Shown here in pieces: positions 45,880 to 52,836 of a stretch of DNA of 52,836 nucleotides. Positions within the stretch are counted from its first letter, which is position 1. Every line of letters begins with the position of its first letter. Both the position numbers and the translations under genes were made by a program. The notes under the pieces were generated by a model. It saw nothing but the letters and a program-made list of their open reading frames with translations, was not told the DNA's origin and made no database searches. The stretch lies in the NCBI GenBank assembly GCA_903930765.1, contig CAIYZV010000255.1, positions 1 through 52,836 on the forward strand, in the 5' to 3' direction. Source of the stretch: an uncultured Pirellula sp. (GTDB lineage Bacteria > Planctomycetota > Planctomycetia > Pirellulales > Pirellulaceae).

Positions 45880-48800
45880 ATGGCCCCGAACAACGATTCC
45901 GAACTGGTCAGCTCATTCATTGAATCCATCCTGGCCCTCACCCCTGATCCTGAGCTAAGGCAGTTCTTGGATCGATTGCTGCGCTCGCAACTTCAAACGC
46001 TCAACAATCCGTCGCGATGCCTGGAACGACTCCGGCGGTTCGTGGAGGCTTGCCGACTCCCGAGAAATCAACTCAATCAATGGGAACGAGAACCGGACCT
46101 GCTCGGTGCGCTCCTAAGACAATTGGACGTTGATAGTCCAATGGTTGAGTGGCTCATCGCAGACCCTGATGCCGTAGATTGGTTCCGCGTCGTCGAGACA
46201 TCCAGCGAAGGAGACTCGTTCCCTCGCAAACTTCTTTTGGCAGAGCTCAAATGCCTCGAGGACGATACTCAAATCGTTTCTGCAATGCAACGATTTCGGC
46301 GACGAGAACAGCTTCGCGCTATGTTCGCGATGACGCTGCAGGATCGCTCCGCCCAGTCGGTCGAGGAACATTTGAGCAAGATCGTCGAGGATCTGGTCCA
46401 AGGAATCTTTGAAGTCGTGGTTCGCGACAACTCGGCGGATACTTCAACGTCGTCACCAATTCCAGTCGCGTTGGTCGCCACCGGCCGCCTGGGAGGAGCC
46501 GAATGCGACTTCACTAGTCCCTGTGATCTCCTGTGCATCTACGAGGAGGAATCTACCTCCCATCGCCACCGGGACCAAAAACAATCCGAAGTGGATCTTT
46601 GGCAGCGCAAACTCGAACGACTTGTCGGTTTTCTTCTAGCACTAGGACCGGACTCACCGAATGCTGGCGGCATGGATGTTCGCTTCCCGTTGCAAGCGAG
46701 AGCGGTAGTGTCCCGGTCGGGGGATGATCCATCGCCGGCCATTTACGAGTGGCATCACTGGCTCGAGATGGCTGCTTCCAACGGCAGTGCGTTGCATCGT
46801 ACTCAGTTGCTCAAAGCGCGCCCCATCGCTGGCGATCTTCGCATGGCCCAACGATTTGTAGCGGAAGCAGCCAATTTCGTTTTCCCGAAGTACCTGAGTC
46901 GCTCCGAGATCGCCTCGCTTGCAGCCTACCTCCGCAAAATCGAACGGGCTTCGAAATCCGACTTGATGAACGAAACTCCTGCATCCCTCTCCGCATATGA
47001 CCTACACGGAATCCTCTCGGAGATCCGTTCGTTGGTTCTTTTTCTCCAATTGATTCATGGCTCGGAACTTGACGAAGTCCGCTCCCGATCGACCTTGGAG
47101 GCCATCGATGCATTGCTTCGCCATGGATGTTTAACAAGCCACGAACACTCGCTACTCGTATCGACCTACGCGTTGGCCCAACGATGCTCTCTTCAGTTCC
47201 AGATACGTACCTACCCAGCACCGCTTGGAACCGACCACCAATACAATACCCAACACGATCCCGAAAAATCGCAACTATCGCTGACGGATTGCGATGGGAA
47301 CGCACGCGTGAAATTGCTCGAGGCACTCCCAAGAATTCGACAAATGGCGAACCATCTACGGGGCCAAGTCTTCTCCGCCGACGACCAGCTCAGCGTCGAT
47401 GAGTCGGATCTTATTCTCGATCCGAATCCCAATCCAGATTGGGTCCGACAGGTTCTCGAGCGATTTCATTTTCACGACATCGAACTAGCCCATCAGAATC
47501 TAAAAGCCCTAGCTGTTGAAGACGTCCGCGTTCTTTCCACGCAACGATGCCGATACTTCCTGGCCGTCATAGCGCCCAAACTGCTCGAGCGTGTTGGCCA
47601 CACGCCGTCTCCCGACCTGACTCTGAACAATTTAGTTTCCACCTGCCGATCGATCGGTGCCAAAGGCGTACTTTGGGAATTATTCAGCCTCCACGAACCC
47701 TCGATGGATCTCTATGTTCGTCTTTGCGGGGCCAGCCCTTATCTGGTGAGCATCCTCAACAGCCACCCGGGGATGATCGATGAACTTCTCGATTCTCTTG
47801 TGCTGGGAAGGCTACCGACCCAATCCCACTTGAGCCTGACGCTCGATGAACTTTGCCGCGGTGCGGAAGACATCGATGCCATCGTCCAATCCTTCAAGAA
47901 TACGGTGCACCTAAGCATCGGTGTTCGCGATATCCTCGGCAAGGAAAACGTCTCCGAAACTCACCGAACGTTAGCCGATGTCGCCGATGTTTGCTTGCAA
48001 CAAACCATTCATCACCATTTTAACACCCTCGTGAAACGGTATGGGATTCCGACTTTAGAATCGGGAAACCTCTGCCGATTCGGTGTCATCGCGCTAGGAA
48101 AACTCGGCAGTCGCGAACCGAATTACCACAGTGATGTCACCGTACTTTTTCTATTCGAAGGGCCCGGGGCCACGCGCCCCGTGGGACCTGCACGCCATCA
48201 CCAAGCGATCGGCAATGATTTCTTTTTCCATCAATTGGCCCAACGCGTTGCCCAAGGCGTCAATCGTGTTACGCGGCATGGCCGCCTTTACGAACTGCAC
48301 CACTGGCAATTCCTCCGCGAAAGGCAATCCAACCTCGCGTGGCCTGTCCATGCGTTCCTCGAGCAGTTTCTCCACGGGAACGTTGCTGCAACGCAACGCA
48401 TGCTCCTCAGTACCTCGCGCATCATCGCCGGCGACCCATCCTTCGAAGGAGGTATTCGCGATACGATCCGTCAAGTTCTTCGCGAGATCCCTTGGACGCA
48501 ATCCGACACCGACGAGGCTCTAAGTGCTCGCAGCCTCTCGGAGCAAACCGCACGGCCGGAAAATCTCAAACGAGGTGTTGGCGGCACCATGGATGTCGAG
48601 ACATTAGCTCAAATCCTTTCTATGCAGCAATCCAAATCCAATTCGCTTTTCCCTGTCCCAGGCACCATCGATTCGATCGAGCTGCTGCGCAAGGTTGGAG
48701 CGATCCCTCCCGAAGATGCACTGCAGTTAAAGGATGCTTACAATTTCCTAAGAGGGGTCGAATCAGGCTTGCGGTTGATGAACTCAAAGGCCCGGCACGA

Positions 48801-49002
48801 CCTTCCAAAGGACCCGCTTGAACTGGCCCGCCTCGCATTCGGTCTCCACATCCCAGATCCAACTCAATTGCAGGAAACCTGCGATCACTACCGCCATACT
48901 GTCCGTACGATTTTCGAGCGAGTGATCGGCAAGTCGATTCCACAGAACGACCGCTCTGCAACATCGTCCTCCCCTCCCTCCACCGAAGAGCTTCATCGAT
49001 GA
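45880..49002 (+). CDS. GlnE-like glutamine synthetase adenylyltransferase family protein, catalytically degenerate
   Basis: A 1040-residue protein with the two-domain GlnE plan. The first nucleotidyltransferase domain has GRLGGAECDFTSPCDLL (residues 202-218) and the second GKLGSREPNYHSDVTVL (740-756). In functional GlnE both read GxLGGxE...SDxD. Here the first domain has Pro214 in place of the first Asp and keeps Asp216, and the second keeps Asp752 but has Thr754 instead of the second Asp. Other family features are retained, including the region NPNPDWVRQVLERFHFHDIELAHQNL, the region near KRGVGGTMDVE and the C-terminal helices. GlnE adds or removes AMP on glutamine synthetase in response to PII. 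Here adenylylation may be lost, leaving a regulatory pseudoenzyme. The stop overlaps the next gene by four bases. No glnA or glnB is nearby. Confidence 0.82.
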   Translation: MAPNNDSELVSSFIESILALTPDPELRQFLDRLLRSQLQTLNNPSRCLERLRRFVEACRLPRNQLNQWEREPDLLGALLRQLDVDSPMVEWLIADPDAVDWFRVVETSSEGDSFPRKLLLAELKCLEDDTQIVSAMQRFRRREQLRAMFAMTLQDRSAQSVEEHLSKIVEDLVQGIFEVVVRDNSADTSTSSPIPVALVATGRLGGAECDFTSPCDLLCIYEEESTSHRHRDQKQSEVDLWQRKLERLVGFLLALGPDSPNAGGMDVRFPLQARAVVSRSGDDPSPAIYEWHHWLEMAASNGSALHRTQLLKARPIAGDLRMAQRFVAEAANFVFPKYLSRSEIASLAAYLRKIERASKSDLMNETPASLSAYDLHGILSEIRSLVLFLQLIHGSELDEVRSRSTLEAIDALLRHGCLTSHEHSLLVSTYALAQRCSLQFQIRTYPAPLGTDHQYNTQHDPEKSQLSLTDCDGNARVKLLEALPRIRQMANHLRGQVFSADDQLSVDESDLILDPNPNPDWVRQVLERFHFHDIELAHQNLKALAVEDVRVLSTQRCRYFLAVIAPKLLERVGHTPSPDLTLNNLVSTCRSIGAKGVLWELFSLHEPSMDLYVRLCGASPYLVSILNSHPGMIDELLDSLVLGRLPTQSHLSLTLDELCRGAEDIDAIVQSFKNTVHLSIGVRDILGKENVSETHRTLADVADVCLQQTIHHHFNTLVKRYGIPTLESGNLCRFGVIALGKLGSREPNYHSDVTVLFLFEGPGATRPVGPARHHQAIGNDFFFHQLAQRVAQGVNRVTRHGRLYELHHWQFLRERQSNLAWPVHAFLEQFLHGNVAATQRMLLSTSRIIAGDPSFEGGIRDTIRQVLREIPWTQSDTDEALSARSLSEQTARPENLKRGVGGTMDVETLAQILSMQQSKSNSLFPVPGTIDSIELLRKVGAIPPEDALQLKDAYNFLRGVESGLRLMNSKARHDLPKDPLELARLAFGLHIPDPTQLQETCDHYRHTVRTIFERVIGKSIPQNDRSATSSSPPSTEELHR

Positions 49003-50495
49003 CCGAACAAGAATTCCTACAGCATCATCAACTGGCCCGAAACCCATTCGTCGATGAAGACGCTCAAACCGATACGGTGTTCCGAGACTTCTGCATCTCA
49101 GGTACCTTCCACCCATCCTGGAGCAAAGTCGTCGGTGATGCAAAGCAACCTGCCACCGCGATCGTCTTCGGCGCTAAAGGCTCTGGGAAGACTGCAATGC
49201 GTCTGCAGCTAATCAATCATATCGAGTCCCATAACCAGTCCCAGCCGGACCAAAAAGCGTTTTTGATCTGCTACGACGATTTCAATGCGTACCTAGGCCC
49301 TTTCGAAGAGCATCTTCCTCGACGCTCGCGTAATCATCCCGACCGGGTCCTCAGCTCTCTACGGCTATGGGACCACATGGACGCCATGCTCAGCGAAGGT
49401 GTCACGCAACTGCTCGACCAAATCCTAGTCGCTGATCTTCCATCCACCAACGCCGCAAGCCAAATCACAAACGCCCCAATACCCATCGAGCGGCTCGATC
49501 GCGGCCAAAAACGTGATCTCGCCTTGCTCGCTGCCATGTATGACCACTCCAAGTCTGGGAACCTGCAGGATCGTGTTCATGCGTTGCGGAGGAAACTTCG
49601 ATTCTGGTCTTGGTCCACGTGGAGCCCATCCATCACCGGTTACTTGCTGTCCATGTTCGCAACTTGGGCGCTGATCAGTTTGGTCAGGAACGAAACCATC
49701 TCCTTAAAATCAGCGCTCATCGCAGCCCCCATCGCGGCTTTGGTAGCCTGGGGATGGTACGGCGCTCTCTGGTTTCGCCGCCATCGACTCGCATCGCGAA
49801 TCTGCAAAAACCTCCGTATTCTCAACAGGGATTCAGGACAACTCCGACCGCTCTTGCTCGAGTTCACCTCCAAAGAAATCGATGAACAACCTGCGCCTCA
49901 GTCGCAACGTTCCGACGATCGCTATGCACTCCTCGAAAAACTACAACTCATTTTAAGAACCCTCGGATATCCCGGACTGATTGTCATCATCGATCGCGTC
50001 GATGAACCCGACTTGGTAAACGGTCAAGCCGAACGGATGAAGCAACTGGTTTGGCCACTCATGGACAACAAATTGCTCAAGCACGAGAACTTTGGGATCA
50101 AGATGCTCCTGCCCAGCGATCTACAGCCCTTTGCCGAACGCGAAACGCGAGAGTTTCATGAGCGGGCACGGCTCGACAAACAAAATGTGGTCGCTTCTTT
50201 CGATTGGACCGGTGAAGCTCTATACGACCTGCTCGGGTCGCGCATGAAGGCGTGCGCCATTCCAGGAACATCTCCCTCACCACAAAAGTTCTTCAGCACC
50301 GAGATTTCGGATTCCCGTTTTATCGCGGCCCTTCAATCGTTACGAACACCTCGAAATGTATTCCGCTTCCTGTACCAACTCATCGCTGAACACTGCAAAC
50401 GGTTTCGATCGGAATCGCCGAGTTTTCAAATCTCAAGCGAACTGTTCGAGTCGACATTGGCTCTCTATCAAGCGGAAGACCGTCGTAAAAACTAA
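48999..50495 (+). CDS. Membrane P-loop ATPase (KAP-like)
   Basis: A 498-residue protein. Walker A GAKGSGKT spans residues 58-65. A strand IVIIDRVDEP carries Asp332 as Walker B, with nearby Asp335 and Glu336. Between them are two hydrophobic segments (LLSMFATWALISLV and LIAAPIAALVAWGWYGALWF, about residues 215-262) that would place the enzyme on the membrane, as in KAP-type NTPases. The region around 400-470 is helical. The ATG overlaps the GlnE-like stop (ATGA), indicating translational coupling. Function is unknown, and candidates are membrane organisation or defence-related ATPases. No transposon or toxin gene is adjacent. Confidence 0.75.
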   Translation: MTEQEFLQHHQLARNPFVDEDAQTDTVFRDFCISGTFHPSWSKVVGDAKQPATAIVFGAKGSGKTAMRLQLINHIESHNQSQPDQKAFLICYDDFNAYLGPFEEHLPRRSRNHPDRVLSSLRLWDHMDAMLSEGVTQLLDQILVADLPSTNAASQITNAPIPIERLDRGQKRDLALLAAMYDHSKSGNLQDRVHALRRKLRFWSWSTWSPSITGYLLSMFATWALISLVRNETISLKSALIAAPIAALVAWGWYGALWFRRHRLASRICKNLRILNRDSGQLRPLLLEFTSKEIDEQPAPQSQRSDDRYALLEKLQLILRTLGYPGLIVIIDRVDEPDLVNGQAERMKQLVWPLMDNKLLKHENFGIKMLLPSDLQPFAERETREFHERARLDKQNVVASFDWTGEALYDLLGSRMKACAIPGTSPSPQKFFSTEISDSRFIAALQSLRTPRNVFRFLYQLIAEHCKRFRSESPSFQISSELFESTLALYQAEDRRKN

Positions 50496-50528
50496 TCGAT
50501 AATCCCCGCTTCCACGGGCGACCCTGGC

Positions 50529-51266
50529 ATGCAGTTCAAGAACCTCAACACCGATGGAACCACAAGAGTTGGATTTTGCTTCGATGTTTTTATCCAGACC
50601 ATGGTCATTCTGTCCTTGGTCGCTTTCTCGGTCGAAACGCTCCCGGATCTCGATCCTGCGAAGATCAACTTTCTGCGTTGGTTTGAACTCTTCTCAGTCA
50701 TTGTCTTTTCATGCGAGTACTTGGTCCGACTCTATTTCGCCAAACCTAAAAGAGAATACGTCTTCAGTGTTTTTGGAATCATCGACTTGCTGGCGATCCT
50801 TCCCTTCTTTCTGGGCCTCGCTATCGACCTTCGGTCTATTCGAATCGTTCGAGTTCTCCGGGTCTTTCGAATCCTCAAATTCGCTCGATATAGCCGCGCG
50901 ATACGCAGATTCCACATCGCACTCGATATCGCCCGCGAAGAACTCATCTTGTTCTTGTGTGTCACATTGATCCTGATCTACCTGGCTGCGGTAGGGATCT
51001 ACTACTGCGAGAATGAAGCGCAACCCAAAGTCTTTGGGTCCGTATTCCATTGCCTTTGGTGGGCAATCTCAACCCTCAGCACCGTCGGTTATGGCGACAT
51101 CTACCCGATCACCGTCGGCGGTAAAATCTTCACTTTTATCATCCTTCTGATCGGATTGGGCTTCATTTCCGTTCCCGCAGGCCTAGTCGCATCAGCGCTC
51201 GCGAAAGCCCGACAGATCGAAGATGCCGAAAATGCGTCCGCCACCACTCCAACTGAGCACGAATGA
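50529..51266 (+). CDS. Voltage-gated-type potassium channel, six TM
   Basis: A 245-residue protein with the S1-S6 layout. S4 (about residues 99-121) is Arg-rich in a three-residue spacing, SIRIVRVLRVFRILKFARYSR, as in voltage sensors. The pore helix is followed by the selectivity filter TVGYGD at residues 185-190, then S6 (TFIILLIGLGFISVPAGLV). No cytoplasmic RCK or cyclic-nucleotide domain is present. It would form a tetramer conducting K+ across the inner membrane. It lies 33 bases after the membrane ATPase and on the same strand, so it may share an operon. No clear ribosome site precedes the ATG. Confidence 0.92.
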   Translation: MQFKNLNTDGTTRVGFCFDVFIQTMVILSLVAFSVETLPDLDPAKINFLRWFELFSVIVFSCEYLVRLYFAKPKREYVFSVFGIIDLLAILPFFLGLAIDLRSIRIVRVLRVFRILKFARYSRAIRRFHIALDIAREELILFLCVTLILIYLAAVGIYYCENEAQPKVFGSVFHCLWWAISTLSTVGYGDIYPITVGGKIFTFIILLIGLGFISVPAGLVASALAKARQIEDAENASATTPTEHE

Positions 51267-51493
51267 GCGATCGGTGTGGGTATGGAACGCCCCCTTTTTT
51301 CGCGAAAAAACGTATCGGCTCGTTGGAAAGCAACGTTTTTACTGGCCACCGACTCCCCTTCTCAAGCCCTCCAACCACTCCAAGGCTTGCCGAAGCCCCA
51401 TTCGCGAATTACGCTTGATCGGGTTCGCGTGGATTCCAACCGCGGATTTCCCCTAGTTCTTCCATTCCAGTCCACCAGACGGTCCGTGACATC

Positions 51494-51694
51494 ATGTTTA
51501 ACCTGCTGCCCTACCTTTGGATGGCCTTCATGTTGGCGGTTATTCTCGTTCCAACCATCATGGGACTAATGAATCGACCCAAACGACAACCCAAGGTGAA
51601 ACCTGCTGACGGTGAACTCGTCGACGGTGCTGCAGAAAACCCAGAACCGGTCCTCGATTTCGGAGATGAACTCGCAGGAATCGAGAACAAGTAG
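51494..51694 (+). CDS. Small membrane protein of unknown function
   Basis: A 66-residue protein with one hydrophobic helix (residues 5-25, LPYLWMAFMLAVILVPTIMG) followed by a short basic stretch and an acidic tail (PVLDFGDELAGIENK). The helix with flanking charges fits a single-pass inner-membrane protein. No family was recognised. The 227 bases upstream hold no supported gene. Confidence 0.5.
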   Translation: MFNLLPYLWMAFMLAVILVPTIMGLMNRPKRQPKVKPADGELVDGAAENPEPVLDFGDELAGIENK

Positions 51695-51792
51695 CGAACC
51701 ATCGGGTTTGGGTTGCAAGCATCCAAGAGCGAACGCCACGGAATATAGGGTTACCATTGCCCTCGGGAATGACGTGTTCGCTGTGGTCTGAT

Positions 51793-51822
51793 CAAGGAAG
51801 GTAATTGCAAGGAAGGTAATCG
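51793..51822 (+). repeat. 15-bp tandem duplication containing the Shine-Dalgarno
   Basis: CAAGGAAGGTAATTG and CAAGGAAGGTAATCG are adjacent and differ at one base. Each holds AAGGAAGG. The second ends directly before the permease ATG at 51823, giving a near-ideal spacing. Confidence 0.92.
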
Positions 51823-52836
51823 ATGTTTTGGTATTGGCAGGTGGACGGTTGGATCGCACTCGCAGGCACTCTGTGCGCGATCGCATGTGCTCTGGTAGGG
51901 AACTTCCTCGTCCTTCGTCGACTCAGTTTGATCGGTGATGCGATCAGCCACGCCGTCCTCCCCGGGATTGCTGCTGCATTTCTTTGGAGCGGTTCCCGAA
52001 GCCAATTCGTCGCTCTTCTCGGCGCGGTCGCAGTTGGCATGATTACCGTGTGGCTAACCGAGTTGATCCGCCGCTTCGGCAGCGTTGAGGAAAGCGCTGC
52101 GATCGGTGTTGTCTTTACCGCGCTTTTTGCCCTCGGCATCATGATGGTCTCCCGCGCTGAACATGTCGATCTGGACCCATCCTGCGTGCTGTATGGGAAC
52201 CTAGAAACCATCATTTTAGAAATGGTCCCAACTCCCTTTGGAAAAATGCCGCTGGTCGTTGTGGAACTCGCGTGCGTCTGTTGCTTCAACGCTGCAGTCT
52301 TGTTCCTGTTCTACCGCCAATGGACACTGAGCACGTTCGATCCAACCATGGCACAGGCCCAAGGAATCCCGGTCGGTGTTTTTCATTACGCTCTCGCTGC
52401 CATGGTCGCAGTGACCTGCATCATCTCGTTTCGTGCGGTCGGCAATATCCTCGTAGTCGCCATGCTTATCGTTCCCCCGGCAACAGCATTCCTGATTTGC
52501 AATCGACTCGCACCCATGATCTGGATCAGCGCGATGGTTGCAGGCATCGCTGCTATCCTCGGCCATCTATCCGCAATAAGCTTGCCGCACACCATCGGAT
52601 TCAAATCGGCCAATTCAGCCGCAATGATCGCCGTCGTCGCAGGCCTGCTCCTTTTTCTTGCGGCCATATTCAGCCCAAAAAGTGGCGTCCTCGTCCGATG
52701 GTTGGCACAACGAAAACTCTCGCGACGTATCCTCGGAGAAGACATCCTCGCCTTCCTTTACCGCGAGTCGGAACAGTCTGCACCCGCATTGGCCACGGTA
52801 TCCATGCAGGCAATTGCAGATCGCCTCAAGATCTCA
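51823..52836 (+). CDS. Metal ABC transporter permease, ABC-3 family (partial)
   Basis: The 338 codons present run to the window edge. The protein has several hydrophobic helices and matches the ZnuB/MntB-type ABC-3 permease family, with the conserved DAISHAVLPGIAAAFLW near residues 42-58 and NILVVAMLIVPPATAFLI. After about residue 300 the sequence departs from a normal permease end. RILGEDILAFLYRESEQ...MQAIADRLKIS looks like the start of a helix-turn-helix, as in DtxR-type regulators. It would import Mn, Zn or Fe with an ATPase and a binding protein not in the window. AAGGAAGG six bases before ATG 51823 fixes the start. Confidence 0.9.
   Translation, partial: MFWYWQVDGWIALAGTLCAIACALVGNFLVLRRLSLIGDAISHAVLPGIAAAFLWSGSRSQFVALLGAVAVGMITVWLTELIRRFGSVEESAAIGVVFTALFALGIMMVSRAEHVDLDPSCVLYGNLETIILEMVPTPFGKMPLVVVELACVCCFNAAVLFLFYRQWTLSTFDPTMAQAQGIPVGVFHYALAAMVAVTCIISFRAVGNILVVAMLIVPPATAFLICNRLAPMIWISAMVAGIAAILGHLSAISLPHTIGFKSANSAAMIAVVAGLLLFLAAIFSPKSGVLVRWLAQRKLSRRILGEDILAFLYRESEQSAPALATVSMQAIADRLKIS

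Overview
The window reads as a chromosomal segment of a planctomycete, most likely of the Pirellulaceae/Rhodopirellula type. The evidence is the family content: sulfatases, DUF1549 and DUF1501 proteins with CxxCH motifs, a DUF1559 pilin-like protein, a BBP7-type beta-barrel protein, a neutral-ceramidase-like protein, a HemP-like protein, a CHAD protein, and secreted Gly-, Pro- or Tyr-rich proteins. Shine-Dalgarno sites are often weak. No tRNA, rRNA, CRISPR array, phage or transposase was recognised. The assignment rests on family knowledge, not on a database search.

Layout. 1-2410: two minus-strand sulfatases in tandem, the second running off the left edge. 2671-5473: a membrane-anchored zinc-finger protein, an AIM24-family protein and a ceramidase-like exported protein. 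5574-8266: a DUF1559 pilin-like gene diverging from a small hemP-like gene with a candidate Fur box between them, then a CHAD protein. 8310-17708: large exported structural or surface proteins, namely a Tyr/Cys/Pro-rich protein, a 1470-residue VWA protein with Gly-Met repeats, and a DUF11-type repeat protein. 17787-23989: a minus-strand cluster of DUF1549 protein, DUF1501 protein, ECF sigma factor and a membrane protein combining an anti-sigma-like front with a CxxCH domain. 24146-26283: a DUF2293 protein and a Gfo/Idh/MocA oxidoreductase. 26737-30134: rpsO and pnp, separated by a long spacer with a five-copy 19-bp tandem repeat. 30367-33608: an S9 peptidase coupled to an RsmC-like methyltransferase. 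33782-37566: a small basic protein, a BBP7-like barrel protein and a small exported protein. 37650-40523: a minus-strand run of membrane proteins containing a broken ogt remnant. 40807-52836: a Fur-family regulator, a BamA split into separate POTRA and barrel genes, scpA, a GlnE-like protein with degenerate catalytic motifs, a membrane P-loop ATPase, a voltage-gated-type K+ channel, a small membrane protein and a partial metal ABC permease.

Functional threads. Envelope biogenesis is represented by the split BamA, the BBP7 barrel and the pilin-like protein. Metal homeostasis is represented by Fur, the HemP-like protein with its candidate Fur box, and the ABC-3 permease that begins a C-terminal helix-turn-helix. 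Signalling is represented by the ECF cluster. RNA and translation are represented by rpsO, pnp and the rRNA methyltransferase-like protein.

The least conventional items are the GlnE-like protein whose two nucleotidyltransferase domains have each lost a different catalytic Asp, coupled to an ATPase and followed by a K+ channel; the split BamA; the ogt remnant lacking its active-site segment; the ECF/CxxCH cluster; and a recurring pattern of short (13-21 bp) tandem duplications placed at start codons, stop codons or Shine-Dalgarno sites.
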